The notes under the pieces: generated by a model
Told to the model about the DNA's origin: nothing
Seen by the model: only the letters and a program-made list of their open reading frames with translations
Databases searched by the model: none
Made by a program: the position numbers and the translations under genes
Assembly: GCA_020443345.1 (NCBI GenBank)
Contig: JAGRIH010000023.1
Coordinates: forward strand, 34,611-98,610
Reading direction: 5' to 3'
DNA from: Halioglobus sp.
Lineage (GTDB): Bacteria; Pseudomonadota; Gammaproteobacteria; Pseudomonadales; Halieaceae
DNA: 64,000 nt
Shown: positions 1 to 8,773 of the stretch, one piece after another
Numbering within the stretch: position 1 is the stretch's first letter
Layout: each line of letters begins with the position of its first letter

Positions 1-812
1 CCGCCCTGCGCCTGGCCAAAGCCGGCGCGACGGTGATTCTGACCGCGCGCAGCATGGAAAAACTGGAAGAGACCAAAACCCAGATCGAGGCGGATGGCGG
101 CAGGGCACACTGCTACACCGTGGATATTGCCGATATGGAAGCCTGTGACCGCGTGGTCGCAGAGATCGAGAAGGACCTCGGGCAGGTCGATATCCTGATC
201 AACAATGCGGGGCGCTCCATCCGGCGTTCGGTCGAACTGGCCTACGATCGGTTTCACGACTTCGAACGCACCATGCAGCTCAACTACTTCGGCGCGCTGC
301 GCATGATTCTGCGGGTGCTGCCCGGGATGACGGCCAAACGGCGCGGACACATTATCAATATTTCCTCGATGGGCGTGCTGAATTACCCACCGCGCTTTTC
401 CGCCTATGTGGCCTCCAAGTCAGCGCTGGAAGCCTTCTCCATCTGTGCCGCCTCCGAGTTTTCCGACAAGAACATCAGTTTCACCAATATCAACATGCCC
501 CTGGTGCGCACCGAGATGATCGCGCCCACCAAAATTTACGAGTACGCCCCGGCCCTGGAAGTCAGCGAAGCGGTCGATCTGGTGGTGGAGGCCGTGATCA
601 ACAAGCCCAAGCGCGTCGCCACCGGCATGGGCAGGTTCCTGTCCGTCATGGGCGCCCTCTTCCCCAAGTTCGTGGAGATTACCAACAACGCCACCTTCCG
701 CATGTTCCCCGACTCGCAGGCGGCCAAGGGCAGCAAACCCGCCCAGGAGTCGACGGAAGCCACCAGCGAGCAGGTGGCCATGGCGGCGCTGATGAAGGGG
801 GTTCATTTCTAG
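1..812 (+). CDS. SDR-family oxidoreductase, C-terminal part (fatty acyl-CoA reductase-like)
   Basis: This is the 3' part of a short-chain dehydrogenase/reductase gene whose start lies before the window; the frame is open from base 3. The SDR hallmarks are visible: the NNAG motif, the ISS serine and the catalytic YVASK, followed by a C-terminal tail ending LMKGVHF. The tail, with a FPDSQAAKG segment and a Ser/Thr-rich linker, resembles the C-terminal SDR domain of the two-domain fatty acyl-CoA reductases of Marinobacter and relatives, which use NADPH to reduce acyl-CoA to aldehyde or alcohol. The two-domain assignment is inference because the N-terminal domain is not in view. A strong terminator follows the stop codon. 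Confidence 0.8.
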   Translation, partial: ALRLAKAGATVILTARSMEKLEETKTQIEADGGRAHCYTVDIADMEACDRVVAEIEKDLGQVDILINNAGRSIRRSVELAYDRFHDFERTMQLNYFGALRMILRVLPGMTAKRRGHIINISSMGVLNYPPRFSAYVASKSALEAFSICAASEFSDKNISFTNINMPLVRTEMIAPTKIYEYAPALEVSEAVDLVVEAVINKPKRVATGMGRFLSVMGALFPKFVEITNNATFRMFPDSQAAKGSKPAQESTEATSEQVAMAALMKGVHF

Positions 813-864
813 TCGACCCTGCGCCAGGCCCCGCCAGCCAGCCGGTCGAGACCGACAATCGACA

Positions 865-896
865 ACCGACCCACCTGGCCCGGTGGGTCGGTTTTT
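865..896 (+). terminator. Rho-independent terminator after the SDR gene
   Basis: An 11-bp perfect stem (ACCGACCCACC paired with GGTGGGTCGGT) with a 6-base loop is followed directly by a T-run. It sits about 50 bases after the SDR stop codon and separates it from the phasin-like gene. Confidence 0.9.
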
Positions 897-1058
897 CTTT
901 ATCGGGCCTGTCGTCGCACCCCACCTGGCCGCGTGGAAAAAATATTTTGCAAATTAGGCGGATCATTCTAATTTTTGTCGGTATCTTCACCACCATTGGC
1001 AGCCACCATGCTGATCCAATGATTTGCATCTACTACGCTTGGACCAAGGAGATTTAAC

Positions 1059-1445
1059 ATGGCCACTCAAAAAAGTACTACTACCAAGACCGCCGCCCGC
1101 AAAAAGCCCGGCCCGAAGAAGGGCGCGAAGCGCGCTGCTGCGCCGGAAAATTCCATGAAGCAGCGGGCCGAAAAAGCGGTCAATATCTACCTGGGCGTGA
1201 TCGGCCACGGCATCGACATGCTGCAGGAAAACCTGGAAAGCTCGCGCAAGCAAGGCGAAAAGCGCATCAAAGAACTGGAAAAGCGCGGCAGCAAGCTCCG
1301 CACGCAACTGAACGAGCGCTTTGACAAGCTGGCGTCGCGCGACTTCGCCAAAGAATCCAAGGCCCAGCTCGAAAAAGTCCAGGAGCAGGTGGAAGACGCC
1401 GTTGAATCCGTCAAGGAGACATTCAGCACCAGCAAGGCCGCCTGA
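1059..1445 (+). CDS. Phasin-like, Lys/Ala-rich coiled-coil protein
   Basis: A 128-residue protein. Residues 1-35 are very rich in Lys, Ala, Thr and Pro, like the basic tails of AlgP/PhaF-type proteins. The rest is a charged amphipathic helix with the phrase YLGVIGHGIDMLQENL, then coiled coil to the end. This is the general form of phasins (polyhydroxyalkanoate granule-associated proteins), whose basic tail can also contact DNA. The start is supported by AAGGAG seven bases upstream of the ATG. The gene stands alone between two terminators. Assignment to the phasin family rests on composition and shape rather than a diagnostic motif; a small histone-like or stress protein is the alternative. 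Confidence 0.6.
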   Translation: MATQKSTTTKTAARKKPGPKKGAKRAAAPENSMKQRAEKAVNIYLGVIGHGIDMLQENLESSRKQGEKRIKELEKRGSKLRTQLNERFDKLASRDFAKESKAQLEKVQEQVEDAVESVKETFSTSKAA

Positions 1446-1475
1446 GTACCCCACTGACCCAACTGCTACGCAACA

Positions 1476-1504
1476 GCAGCCTGTCACCACAGGCTGCTTT
1501 TTTT
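1476..1504 (+). terminator. Rho-independent terminator after the phasin-like gene
   Basis: A 9-bp perfect stem (GCAGCCTGT / ACAGGCTGC) with a 4-base loop is followed by seven T residues. It lies about 30 bases after the stop codon at 1445, in the convergent gap before the amidase gene on the other strand. Confidence 0.92.
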
Positions 1505-1521
1505 AGCCGCGGGTTTTTTGC

Positions 1522-3039
1522 CTATAGCGGCGGCACTTTCTCAAACCAGGGACTGGCCTGCTCCAGTTGCCCGGCCAGTTGAAACAGCAGCCCCTCTTCC
1601 CCATAGCGCCCGGCAAACATCACGCCCACCGGCAGGCCCCCGGGCGTCCAGTGCAGCGGCACGGACATCGCCGGCTGCCCGGTGGCATTGTAGAGCATGG
1701 TAAAAGCGGATGTGTTGATGGCCTCTTTTTCGTAGGCGGCGTTGTCCTGGTTCAGGCTCAGCTTGCCCAACTTGACCGGCGGTGCGGCCAGCGTAGGCGA
1801 CAGCAGCACGTCGACATCCTGCTGCAGCAGGGCCATCTGCCGGGCGGCCTGCTCCACGCCCTGCTCGGCGGCCGCCAGTTGTTGGGCGGTATAGCCAAGT
1901 GAATCCCGGTAGCGCTGCCAGATAATCGGTTCCAGATCGTTTTCAGTTGCCTTCCTGCCCAGTTGCTGCTCGCGGGCAACCACCCGCATCACCGTTCCCA
2001 CCCCCATGATGACGCGGGTGCTGGCAAAGAACGCCCGCGGGTCAATCGGCAAGGTGACCTCCTGCACGAGGTGACCGAGGCTTGCGCACAGCTGTGCCGC
2101 ACTGGCGGCCGCCCGGGTGCATTCGGCATCGACCGGACTATGGGTAATTGGCGTGGTGATCAAACCAATCCGCAAGTTCTTTGGGGGGATGCCCGCGACT
2201 TCCAGATAACTGCGCGCCGGACGCGGGGCAATCGTGGTCTGCCCGGGCTCCGGACCGCGCGTGGCATCCAGCAGTGCCGCGCTGTCGCGCACGCTGCGCG
2301 ACAGCGCGTGTGTCACGCTCATAATCGATGACAGTTTTTTCGGGCCGCTGGGCACCCGGCCGCGGCTGGGCTTCATCCCGAACAAACCGCAGCAGGAGGC
2401 GGGAATGCGAATCGAGCCACCGCCGTCGGTGCCATTGGCCGCGGGCAGGACCCCGGCGGCGACCGCGGCCGCGGAGCCGCCGGAAGAACCGCCCGCGCTG
2501 CGCGTCAAATCCCAGGGGTTGCGCGTGTCGCCGAACAGAATCGACTCGGTAGTCGGGGTCCCACCGAACTCGGGACTGGCGGTTTTGCCGAAAATGACCA
2601 GTCCGGCGTCCTGATAACGCTGTACCACGGTGCTGGTGTAATCCATGCGCGCGTCCCGATAGAAGCGCGAGCCATTGGTGGTCACCGTGCCCTGCAATGC
2701 CATACCCAGATCCTTGAGCAGGAACGGCACACCGGTAAAGGGACCCTGCGGCAGGCCGGTGCGGACACTCGCACGGGCAGAGTCAGAGAGCTCTTCTACC
2801 AGGTAATTGATGCGCGGATTGACCGCCGCGCTGCGCGCCAGGGCGATATCCAGCAATTCCATCGGCGACACTTCCCCGTTTCTCACCAGTTGCGCCAGGC
2901 CGAGGGCATCGTAAGTCCGGTACTCCTCGAAGGTCAGGGCGCGACCGCCGGAGCGCCCCAGTGCGGGCGCCGCCGCAGCCGCGGCGGCCATGGTCAAGCT
3001 GAGTTTGAGTAAGTCCCTGCGGCTGCTAAGGTGTGTCAT
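1522..3039 (-). CDS. Amidase signature-family hydrolase with Tat signal
   Basis: An amidase signature enzyme of 505 residues that hydrolyses a carboxamide or related bond. The Ser-cisSer-Lys triad is present: Lys109 in LLKD, Ser185 in GGSSGGS and Ser209 in TDGGGSIRIPAS, with the spacing usual for the family. The N-terminus reads SSRRDLLKLSLTMAAAAAAA, a twin-arginine signal, so the mature enzyme is probably periplasmic. The ATG at 3039 was chosen because AGGAG lies five bases before it; an upstream in-frame codon at 3063 lacks one. The substrate cannot be told. Relatives range from peptide amidases to aryl acylamidases. Its neighbours are oxidoreductases that could act on the same catabolic substrates. 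Confidence 0.9.
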   Translation of the reverse strand: MTHLSSRRDLLKLSLTMAAAAAAAPALGRSGGRALTFEEYRTYDALGLAQLVRNGEVSPMELLDIALARSAAVNPRINYLVEELSDSARASVRTGLPQGPFTGVPFLLKDLGMALQGTVTTNGSRFYRDARMDYTSTVVQRYQDAGLVIFGKTASPEFGGTPTTESILFGDTRNPWDLTRSAGGSSGGSAAAVAAGVLPAANGTDGGGSIRIPASCCGLFGMKPSRGRVPSGPKKLSSIMSVTHALSRSVRDSAALLDATRGPEPGQTTIAPRPARSYLEVAGIPPKNLRIGLITTPITHSPVDAECTRAAASAAQLCASLGHLVQEVTLPIDPRAFFASTRVIMGVGTVMRVVAREQQLGRKATENDLEPIIWQRYRDSLGYTAQQLAAAEQGVEQAARQMALLQQDVDVLLSPTLAAPPVKLGKLSLNQDNAAYEKEAINTSAFTMLYNATGQPAMSVPLHWTPGGLPVGVMFAGRYGEEGLLFQLAGQLEQASPWFEKVPPL

Positions 3040-3311
3040 AACGACTCCTGCTGGATGGTGCAAGGCCGGCAGTACAGGCCGCCGCCTGTTGCGAAACCGG
3101 ACCAGTATTATTGTTACATGCCAGTGAGTTTAGTGCAGCGGCGCAAAACTGACCACACAGCGACGCTCACTTTTCTTCGTTTTGGAAACCGGCACCGGCC
3201 GCGGCACGGCTCGAACGCAAATGTCTATGATTCTGAACCGAGCGGACCTGCAAGCCGTTTTTTTTTGGCCTATCCTTATACACTGCCACAGCTACAAGAC
3301 GGGTGTACGGT

Positions 3312-5453
3312 ATGTCACATAACTTTCCCAAACTACTTTCACCGGGCCGCATCGCCGGACTCGATCTGCGCAATCGCATCGTGATGGCCGCCATGGGAAC
3401 GAACTTTGCCGATGAGAACGGGCACTGCACAGAACGCCTCATTGCCTACTACGAGGCGCGCGCCAGGGGCGGCACGGGCCTGATCGTACTGGAGACGTCG
3501 GCGGCGTTTTACCCCAACGGCGCCAGTATGCCCAACAACATCGGCTTTTCCTCGGATGACTTTCTGCCCGGCTTGAGCGAGCTGGCGCAGCGGGTACAGC
3601 AGCACGGCGCCAAAATCGTCGCCCAGCTCAACCACAGCGGCAAGATGGCCCAGGCCGATACCGCCGCGGGGCGGCCCATTCCGGTACCCTCGCCGGTCAC
3701 GCCCAGCCACAGCAACATGTTCAATGTGCTGACCCGGGCCGAGATCGGCAACTTCATCAAGGCCGCCGGTCCCGATGGCAAGGGGCCCAGCTACTACGAG
3801 ATGTCCGTCGAACAGATCGCCGAGGCAGTCGCGGGATTTGCCGCGGCCGCCGCCCGGGCCCGGCGCGCCGGCTTCGACGGCGTCGAATTACACGCCGGGC
3901 ACGGTTACCTGCTGGCCAACTTCCTGTCTCCCTACACCAACAAGCGCAGCGATGACTACGGTGGTTCTGTGGAAAACCGGGCCCGCTTCCTGCTCGAGAC
4001 CATTCGCGCGGTACGCGCGGCAACCAGCGACACGTTTCCCATCCTGGTGCGCCTGGACGGGATGGAATACCGCATCGAAGGCGGCATAACACCGGCCGAC
4101 TGTGTCGAGACCGCGCGCCTTTGCGAGTCCGCCGGGGCGGACGCCATCGATGTCAGCGCCTACGGCAGCGTGGCGCACGCCATCGCCTTTACCGAAGCGC
4201 CGCTGGTGCACGAACCCGGCGGTTTCATCGCGTTCGCACAGGCGGTGAAAAAAGCCGTGAGCATCCCGGTGATCGGCGTGGGCAGGATCGAACCGGAGGT
4301 CGGCGAACGCCACATTGCCCAGGGCAGCTTTGATTTTCTGGCCATGGGCCGGCGCCTGCTGGCCGATCCGGAACTGCCCAACAAACTGCTGGCGGGACAG
4401 GACAAATCCATACGCCCCTGTATTTACTGCTACATCTGTGTCAGCCAGATCTTTATCAACCAGCCGGTGGTCTGCGCGGTCAATCACTGCACCGGCCGGG
4501 AGCACGAAGGCGATATTCTCGCCCGCAGCAGCGAGGGCAGGAAAATTCTGGTGATCGGTGCCGGCCCCGGTGGGATGGAGGCGGCCCGCCTGCTGGCAGA
4601 GAAAGGCCACCGGGTCAGCCTGTGGGACAAGAGTCGGGATCTGGGAGGCACTGCGCGCATTGCCGGCCTGGCGTACGAACCCAACGAAAAGCTGGTCAAT
4701 TACCTGGCACACGCCGTGCGCGCGCTGCCGATCGACATCCAACTGGGCAAAGCCGCTACCAGCGACGCCGTGGCTGCGGAGCATGCCGACCACGTGATTC
4801 TCGCCACCGGTGCCCTGCGCCAGGCACCAGCCATTCCCGGCAAGGATCAGCGGCATGTGTTCGATGGCGAGGAGCTGCGCGGCGTGCTGTTTGGCGACCA
4901 TAGCGCCGCGATCGCCAAGCTCTCGCCGCTGCAGCGCCTGCTGGTCAAGGCGGCGCAGCTCTCGCAGATGACACGCAATATCGCCCTGCTGCGCTTTGGC
5001 AGCAAACTGTGGATGCCCATCGCGGGCGAGGTCGTCATCATTGGCGGTGGTCTGGTGGGACTGGAGCTGGCTGAATACCTGGTGGAGCGCGGCCGCAAAA
5101 TAACGGTGCTGGAGCCGGGCCCCGACCTGGGTGCGGAACTGGCCATTGTGCGCCGGGCCAGGGTGTTGCACCAGTTGCGCGAGCACGGCGCGACCATCCA
5201 CAAATCGGTAGACGCGATTGAAATCACCCCGGACAGCGTGCGCTACGAGCTAAAAAACGAGCCGCAGTCGACGCCCTGCAAGCAAGTGATTATCGCCATG
5301 GGGGCACAGCCTGATGACAGCCTGCCGGCGCAATTGTCCGGGGGCAGTGCACAAGTGCACCAGATCGGTGATTGCCACAGCGTGGGCTATATCGACGGGG
5401 CCATCCTCGATGCGCGCAAACTGGTGCAGCAGATCGAGCGCGCTAATGCCTGA
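3312..5453 (+). CDS. Old Yellow Enzyme-family FAD/FMN/Fe-S oxidoreductase (2,4-dienoyl-CoA reductase-like)
   Basis: A 713-residue three-part reductase. Residues 1-360 are an FMN-binding Old Yellow Enzyme barrel (starts PKLLSPGRIAGLDLRNRIV; contains HAGHGYLLANFLSPYTN). A four-cysteine cluster CIYCYIC...C follows. The C-terminal half carries two dinucleotide-binding folds, VIGAGPGGMEAARLLAEKG and IIGGGLVGLELAEYL. This is the architecture of FadH 2,4-dienoyl-CoA reductase, trimethylamine dehydrogenase and bile-acid or aromatic enoate reductases. E. coli FadH has CxxCxxxC at the cluster, while here the third Cys is one residue closer. I take ATG 3312 as start; an in-frame GTG at 3303 is possible. 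Its neighbours suggest reduction of an unsaturated catabolic intermediate. Confidence 0.88.
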   Translation: MSHNFPKLLSPGRIAGLDLRNRIVMAAMGTNFADENGHCTERLIAYYEARARGGTGLIVLETSAAFYPNGASMPNNIGFSSDDFLPGLSELAQRVQQHGAKIVAQLNHSGKMAQADTAAGRPIPVPSPVTPSHSNMFNVLTRAEIGNFIKAAGPDGKGPSYYEMSVEQIAEAVAGFAAAAARARRAGFDGVELHAGHGYLLANFLSPYTNKRSDDYGGSVENRARFLLETIRAVRAATSDTFPILVRLDGMEYRIEGGITPADCVETARLCESAGADAIDVSAYGSVAHAIAFTEAPLVHEPGGFIAFAQAVKKAVSIPVIGVGRIEPEVGERHIAQGSFDFLAMGRRLLADPELPNKLLAGQDKSIRPCIYCYICVSQIFINQPVVCAVNHCTGREHEGDILARSSEGRKILVIGAGPGGMEAARLLAEKGHRVSLWDKSRDLGGTARIAGLAYEPNEKLVNYLAHAVRALPIDIQLGKAATSDAVAAEHADHVILATGALRQAPAIPGKDQRHVFDGEELRGVLFGDHSAAIAKLSPLQRLLVKAAQLSQMTRNIALLRFGSKLWMPIAGEVVIIGGGLVGLELAEYLVERGRKITVLEPGPDLGAELAIVRRARVLHQLREHGATIHKSVDAIEITPDSVRYELKNEPQSTPCKQVIIAMGAQPDDSLPAQLSGGSAQVHQIGDCHSVGYIDGAILDARKLVQQIERANA

Positions 5454-5610
5454 GGCTGTTGGTGAGTTGTTTCACCGGGACACAAGCTGTGAGATGCTAT
5501 GTTGCGCAGCGCCATCGGCAACATCCTGAAACGGGAGTTACGCAATACGGTTGTGCGCAAAGTCGAGAGTCTGTGAGTATCCGGTAAGCCGCCACCGCGA
5601 GGAGTACAGG

Positions 5611-6741
5611 ATGATAACGAAAGCCGCAATACTGACTAAAATGGGCGCGACCTGTCCCTACGAGACCTCGCGCCCGCTGACAATCCATGAGGTCGAACTG
5701 GATCCACCGCAGGAAGGCGAAGTGTTGGTGCGAATTGGCGCCGCGGGACTTTGTCATTCGGATCTGTCCGTCATCAATGGAGACCGTCCGCGCCCCACGC
5801 CGATGGCACTGGGGCATGAAGCTGCCGGCACGGTCGAGAAATTGGGGCCCGGGGTAAATACCCTCCTTCCCGGCGATCATGTGGTAATGACGTTTATGCC
5901 GAGCTGCGGCCACTGCCTGCCCTGTGCCGAAGGGCGGCCCGCACTGTGTGAACCCGGTGCGGCGGCCAACAGCGCGGGCACACTGCTCGGTGGAGGTATC
6001 CGTCTGCACGGTCCACAGGGCGACCTGTATCATCACCTGGGCTGTTCCGCCTTTGCCCGGCACGCGGTGGTTTCGTGCCGCTCGCTGGTCAAGGTCGACC
6101 CCGCCCTGCCGCTGGAACAGGCGGCGCTGTTTGGCTGCGCGGTCTTGACCGGCGTGGGCGCGGCAATCAATACCGCGCAAATTCGCGCCGGTCAGAGCGC
6201 AGTGGTGATCGGCCTCGGCGGAGTCGGCCTGGCGGCGCTTATCGGGTGTGTCGGTACCGGAGTCAATCCGGTGGTTGCAGTCGATCTCTCGGACGAAAAG
6301 CTGCACCTGGCCCGCTCGCTGGGGGCGACCCACACAGTGAACGGCGCGGACGCGGACGCGGTGGAACAGGTCAGGGCCGCCACTGGCGGCGGCGCCCATG
6401 TCGCCTTTGAAATGGCGGGATCGATCAGAGCGCTGGACAATGCCATGGCCATGACCCGTCGCGGGGGCATGACGGTGACTGCAGGCCTGCCGCCGCCCGA
6501 TGCCCGCCTGCCGGTGAATGTCGTGTCACTGGTGGGAGAAGAGCGCACACTAAAGGGCAGCTATATCGGCAGCTGTGTACCGCTGCGAGACATCCCGCGC
6601 TATATAGCGCTCTATAAAGCGGGACGACTGCCAGTAGATCGCCTGTTGAGCGGCACCCTGCGACTGGAAGAAATCAATGCGGGCTTCGACCGCCTGCACC
6701 GCGGCGAAGCCGTGCGCCAGGTCATACTCTTCGAGCCATAA
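5611..6741 (+). CDS. Zinc-dependent alcohol dehydrogenase (MDR family)
   Basis: A 376-residue medium-chain dehydrogenase/reductase that oxidises an alcohol, or reduces an aldehyde, with NAD(P). The catalytic zinc motif GHEAAG and the structural zinc cysteines (SCGHCLPCAEGRPALC, spacing 2-2-7) are both complete, and the Rossmann fold starts at VVIGLGGVGLAALIG. GAGGAG upstream of ATG 5611 fixes the start; an upstream in-frame codon at 5551 has no such site. It lies 157 bases after the OYE-type reductase on the same strand and is convergent with the AraC gene. Overall it is closest to the class III-like alcohol dehydrogenases of actinobacterial and marine catabolic clusters; the substrate is unknown. 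Confidence 0.9.
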   Translation: MITKAAILTKMGATCPYETSRPLTIHEVELDPPQEGEVLVRIGAAGLCHSDLSVINGDRPRPTPMALGHEAAGTVEKLGPGVNTLLPGDHVVMTFMPSCGHCLPCAEGRPALCEPGAAANSAGTLLGGGIRLHGPQGDLYHHLGCSAFARHAVVSCRSLVKVDPALPLEQAALFGCAVLTGVGAAINTAQIRAGQSAVVIGLGGVGLAALIGCVGTGVNPVVAVDLSDEKLHLARSLGATHTVNGADADAVEQVRAATGGGAHVAFEMAGSIRALDNAMAMTRRGGMTVTAGLPPPDARLPVNVVSLVGEERTLKGSYIGSCVPLRDIPRYIALYKAGRLPVDRLLSGTLRLEEINAGFDRLHRGEAVRQVILFEP

Positions 6742-6830
6742 ACACATCGACCGCTCCAACCTGCGATGCCTGTTCATCACGGCCGGAGCCAGATCAGCCA
6801 GGGTTGGGGGCTATCGCCCCGAGTGGAATT

Positions 6831-7916
6831 TCAGGCCCGGGCCAGTGACTGCATATTGTCCTTGTAGGACTTGGGCGTCTGTCCGGTCCAGCTCTTGAAG
6901 GAGCGTACGAAGGAGCTCGCCTCGGTAAAACCCAGTTGTTCGGCCAGGTCGGCGACCCGGGCGTTCTCATGCAGCAGCTTGTCCATGGCCACCTCGCAGC
7001 GCACCGCGTCCTTGATCGCCTGGTAACTGGTCTGCTCACCCTGCAGGCGGCGCCGCAGGCTCGATTCCGACATATACAGCATGGACGCCACGCTGGAAAA
7101 GGACGGCATACCCTTGGGTAATTCGATGGCTACCAGGGACTTGATCGCCGCGCTGGTGCTGACCGACAACTGGTCCATGGCGATGAGATGGTAGACGCTG
7201 TTGCTGAGGAACTCCTCCAGCGATTCCGTGGTGTGGACCAGGCGGCGCTCGAGCATGTCGCGCTCGAAACTGAAGGTGTTTTCATCCGCTGCAAAGTGCA
7301 CCGGCGCAGCGAAGGTTCTGGCCAGACTGTTGCGGTAACAGGCGCCGGGCTGCGGTGCGTCGACACGCACTTCCCGCACCGCCAGGTTCTGGCCGATAAG
7401 CCAGCCGCAAAATGTGCGCCAGACAATCAGACCCGAGGCGCGCGCCACCGTGCAGGTGGCGTCCGCGCGGTCCCAGTCGGCGGGCATCAGCGGCGCGGCG
7501 CCGCGCGGTACATCGATGGTGTAACTCAACTTGATCAGCGAGCTGCCGGGCTCCTCCAGCAGACACATACGATAGCCGTTGATCGGGTACAACAAGTCGT
7601 CGTAGCGCTGCGCAAGACGCAGGGCGCCGCCCAGTGTGCGGGCCCCGATCACGCAGTGGCACATCATGGCAAAGGACTCGCCGCCCAGGCCGGCACCCCA
7701 GGGCAGCGGCTGTCTGACGGTCTGCATTTGCTCCGCTGCGGCTTTGTACAGGCGCGAGTAGTGCATGGCTGGCAGCCGCTGCTCGGGGTTGAGCCGGGCC
7801 AGGCGCTCCGGCTGCAGGTCCGCCGCGATGGCAACGGACTGCGCATCGAGACCGATGCGGTTGAGGTAGTTCAGAATACGCCGGAATTTCTTCGCCGGTA
7901 CCGTAATCTCCGCCAT
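6831..7916 (-). CDS. AraC-family transcriptional regulator
   Basis: A 361-residue regulator with the OruR/MmsR layout: an N-terminal ligand-binding domain of about 220 residues and a C-terminal AraC double helix-turn-helix. The second helix-turn-helix is recognisable as VADLAEQLGFTEASSFVRSF, with SLRRRLQGE in the first. It is convergent with the alcohol dehydrogenase and divergent from a small membrane protein. It probably controls the neighbouring oxidoreductases in response to an organic substrate, which is inference from position. Confidence 0.9.
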   Translation of the reverse strand: MAEITVPAKKFRRILNYLNRIGLDAQSVAIAADLQPERLARLNPEQRLPAMHYSRLYKAAAEQMQTVRQPLPWGAGLGGESFAMMCHCVIGARTLGGALRLAQRYDDLLYPINGYRMCLLEEPGSSLIKLSYTIDVPRGAAPLMPADWDRADATCTVARASGLIVWRTFCGWLIGQNLAVREVRVDAPQPGACYRNSLARTFAAPVHFAADENTFSFERDMLERRLVHTTESLEEFLSNSVYHLIAMDQLSVSTSAAIKSLVAIELPKGMPSFSSVASMLYMSESSLRRRLQGEQTSYQAIKDAVRCEVAMDKLLHENARVADLAEQLGFTEASSFVRSFKSWTGQTPKSYKDNMQSLARA

Positions 7917-8155
7917 AGATTACCAGCTCTCTGGATCCATGTTTCGTTATAGTTGCCAAAGCATAGCACAACGGCGCGAGAGCGCCACCGGGGGCGCGCG
8001 GGCGGGCGCCGCAGGCCCATCGACTGTGGCGAGAACGTATAGCGGTGGCCGGCTGGCCGCTAATGTCCACGAATCTGGCTGTACACGTCCTATGCGCAAG
8101 TCATTGCGGTTTGGCATACTTGTGTGTTGAACCGACTGAACTGGAGCGACAGACC

Positions 8156-8683
8156 ATGACAGGAGCAGCAACCGCCAGGGACCACCTGCGGCACGAAGTG
8201 CTGGTAGCGGGGATTTCCAACGCTTTTTTCAACGGACTCATCGCCTGGCTGCTGCTCAGGAACGGTCCGGCCCTGCGCTGGGGCGGCGAACACAGCTTCG
8301 TAGTGGACGTGCTGGCCACCGGGCTGCTGCTGCCCTTTATCGTGGCCCTGATCGTCATACCGCTGCAGCGCAGCAAGCTCAACAAGGGCAAGCTGCAAGC
8401 CATCGATCTGGGAGCCGATTCCCTGATGCAATCCATCGCCAACCGGCTGCCCGCCAGTACCTTCAAGAGCGCGGTACTGTTTGGTCTGTTCGGCATGTGC
8501 GCCATCGGGACACTGACGCTGGCCGGCTTCTACCTGGCCGGTGTACAGGCAGTCCATCCGGTGAGCTACGCCATCTTCAAGGGTATCTGGGCCGGAATCA
8601 TGGCCGGCTTGCTGGTGGTTCCCATGGTCATGGTGGCCCTGCGCACTGCCCCGGCTGCGGCCCCGGTTCCGGCTGCGGATTGA
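8156..8683 (+). CDS. Small integral membrane protein, function unknown
   Basis: A 175-residue hydrophobic protein with about four predicted membrane spans (near residues 17-35, 46-66, 108-130 and 142-163). I recognise no enzyme motif. The ATG at 8156 follows GGAG at a good distance; the reading frame continues upstream without another supported start. It is divergent from the AraC gene (239-base shared upstream region) and convergent with the arylsulfatase. Confidence 0.7.
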   Translation: MTGAATARDHLRHEVLVAGISNAFFNGLIAWLLLRNGPALRWGGEHSFVVDVLATGLLLPFIVALIVIPLQRSKLNKGKLQAIDLGADSLMQSIANRLPASTFKSAVLFGLFGMCAIGTLTLAGFYLAGVQAVHPVSYAIFKGIWAGIMAGLLVVPMVMVALRTAPAAAPVPAAD

Positions 8684-8716
8684 TCGCCGCAGACGACAGT
8701 TAGCTCGAGCCACCTA

Positions 8717-8745
8717 GCGGTACCGCCCCTCGGGCGCGGTACCGC
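8717..8745. terminator. Stem-loop between convergent genes, possible bidirectional terminator
   Basis: GCGGTACCGC occurs twice, separated by nine bases. The two copies form a perfect 10-bp stem with a short GC-rich loop in the 90-base gap between the convergent membrane-protein and sulfatase genes. There is no T-run on either strand, so termination is plausible but not certain. Confidence 0.45.
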
Positions 8746-8773
8746 GTGACTTCGCCCGCTCGAGCAGGCACTG

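Noticed and set aside
3888..5201. Long open frame (437 codons) antisense to the OYE-type reductase
   Set aside because: It is a high-GC antisense shadow. Its protein is His/Gln/Ala-rich without domains, and the sense gene is clear.
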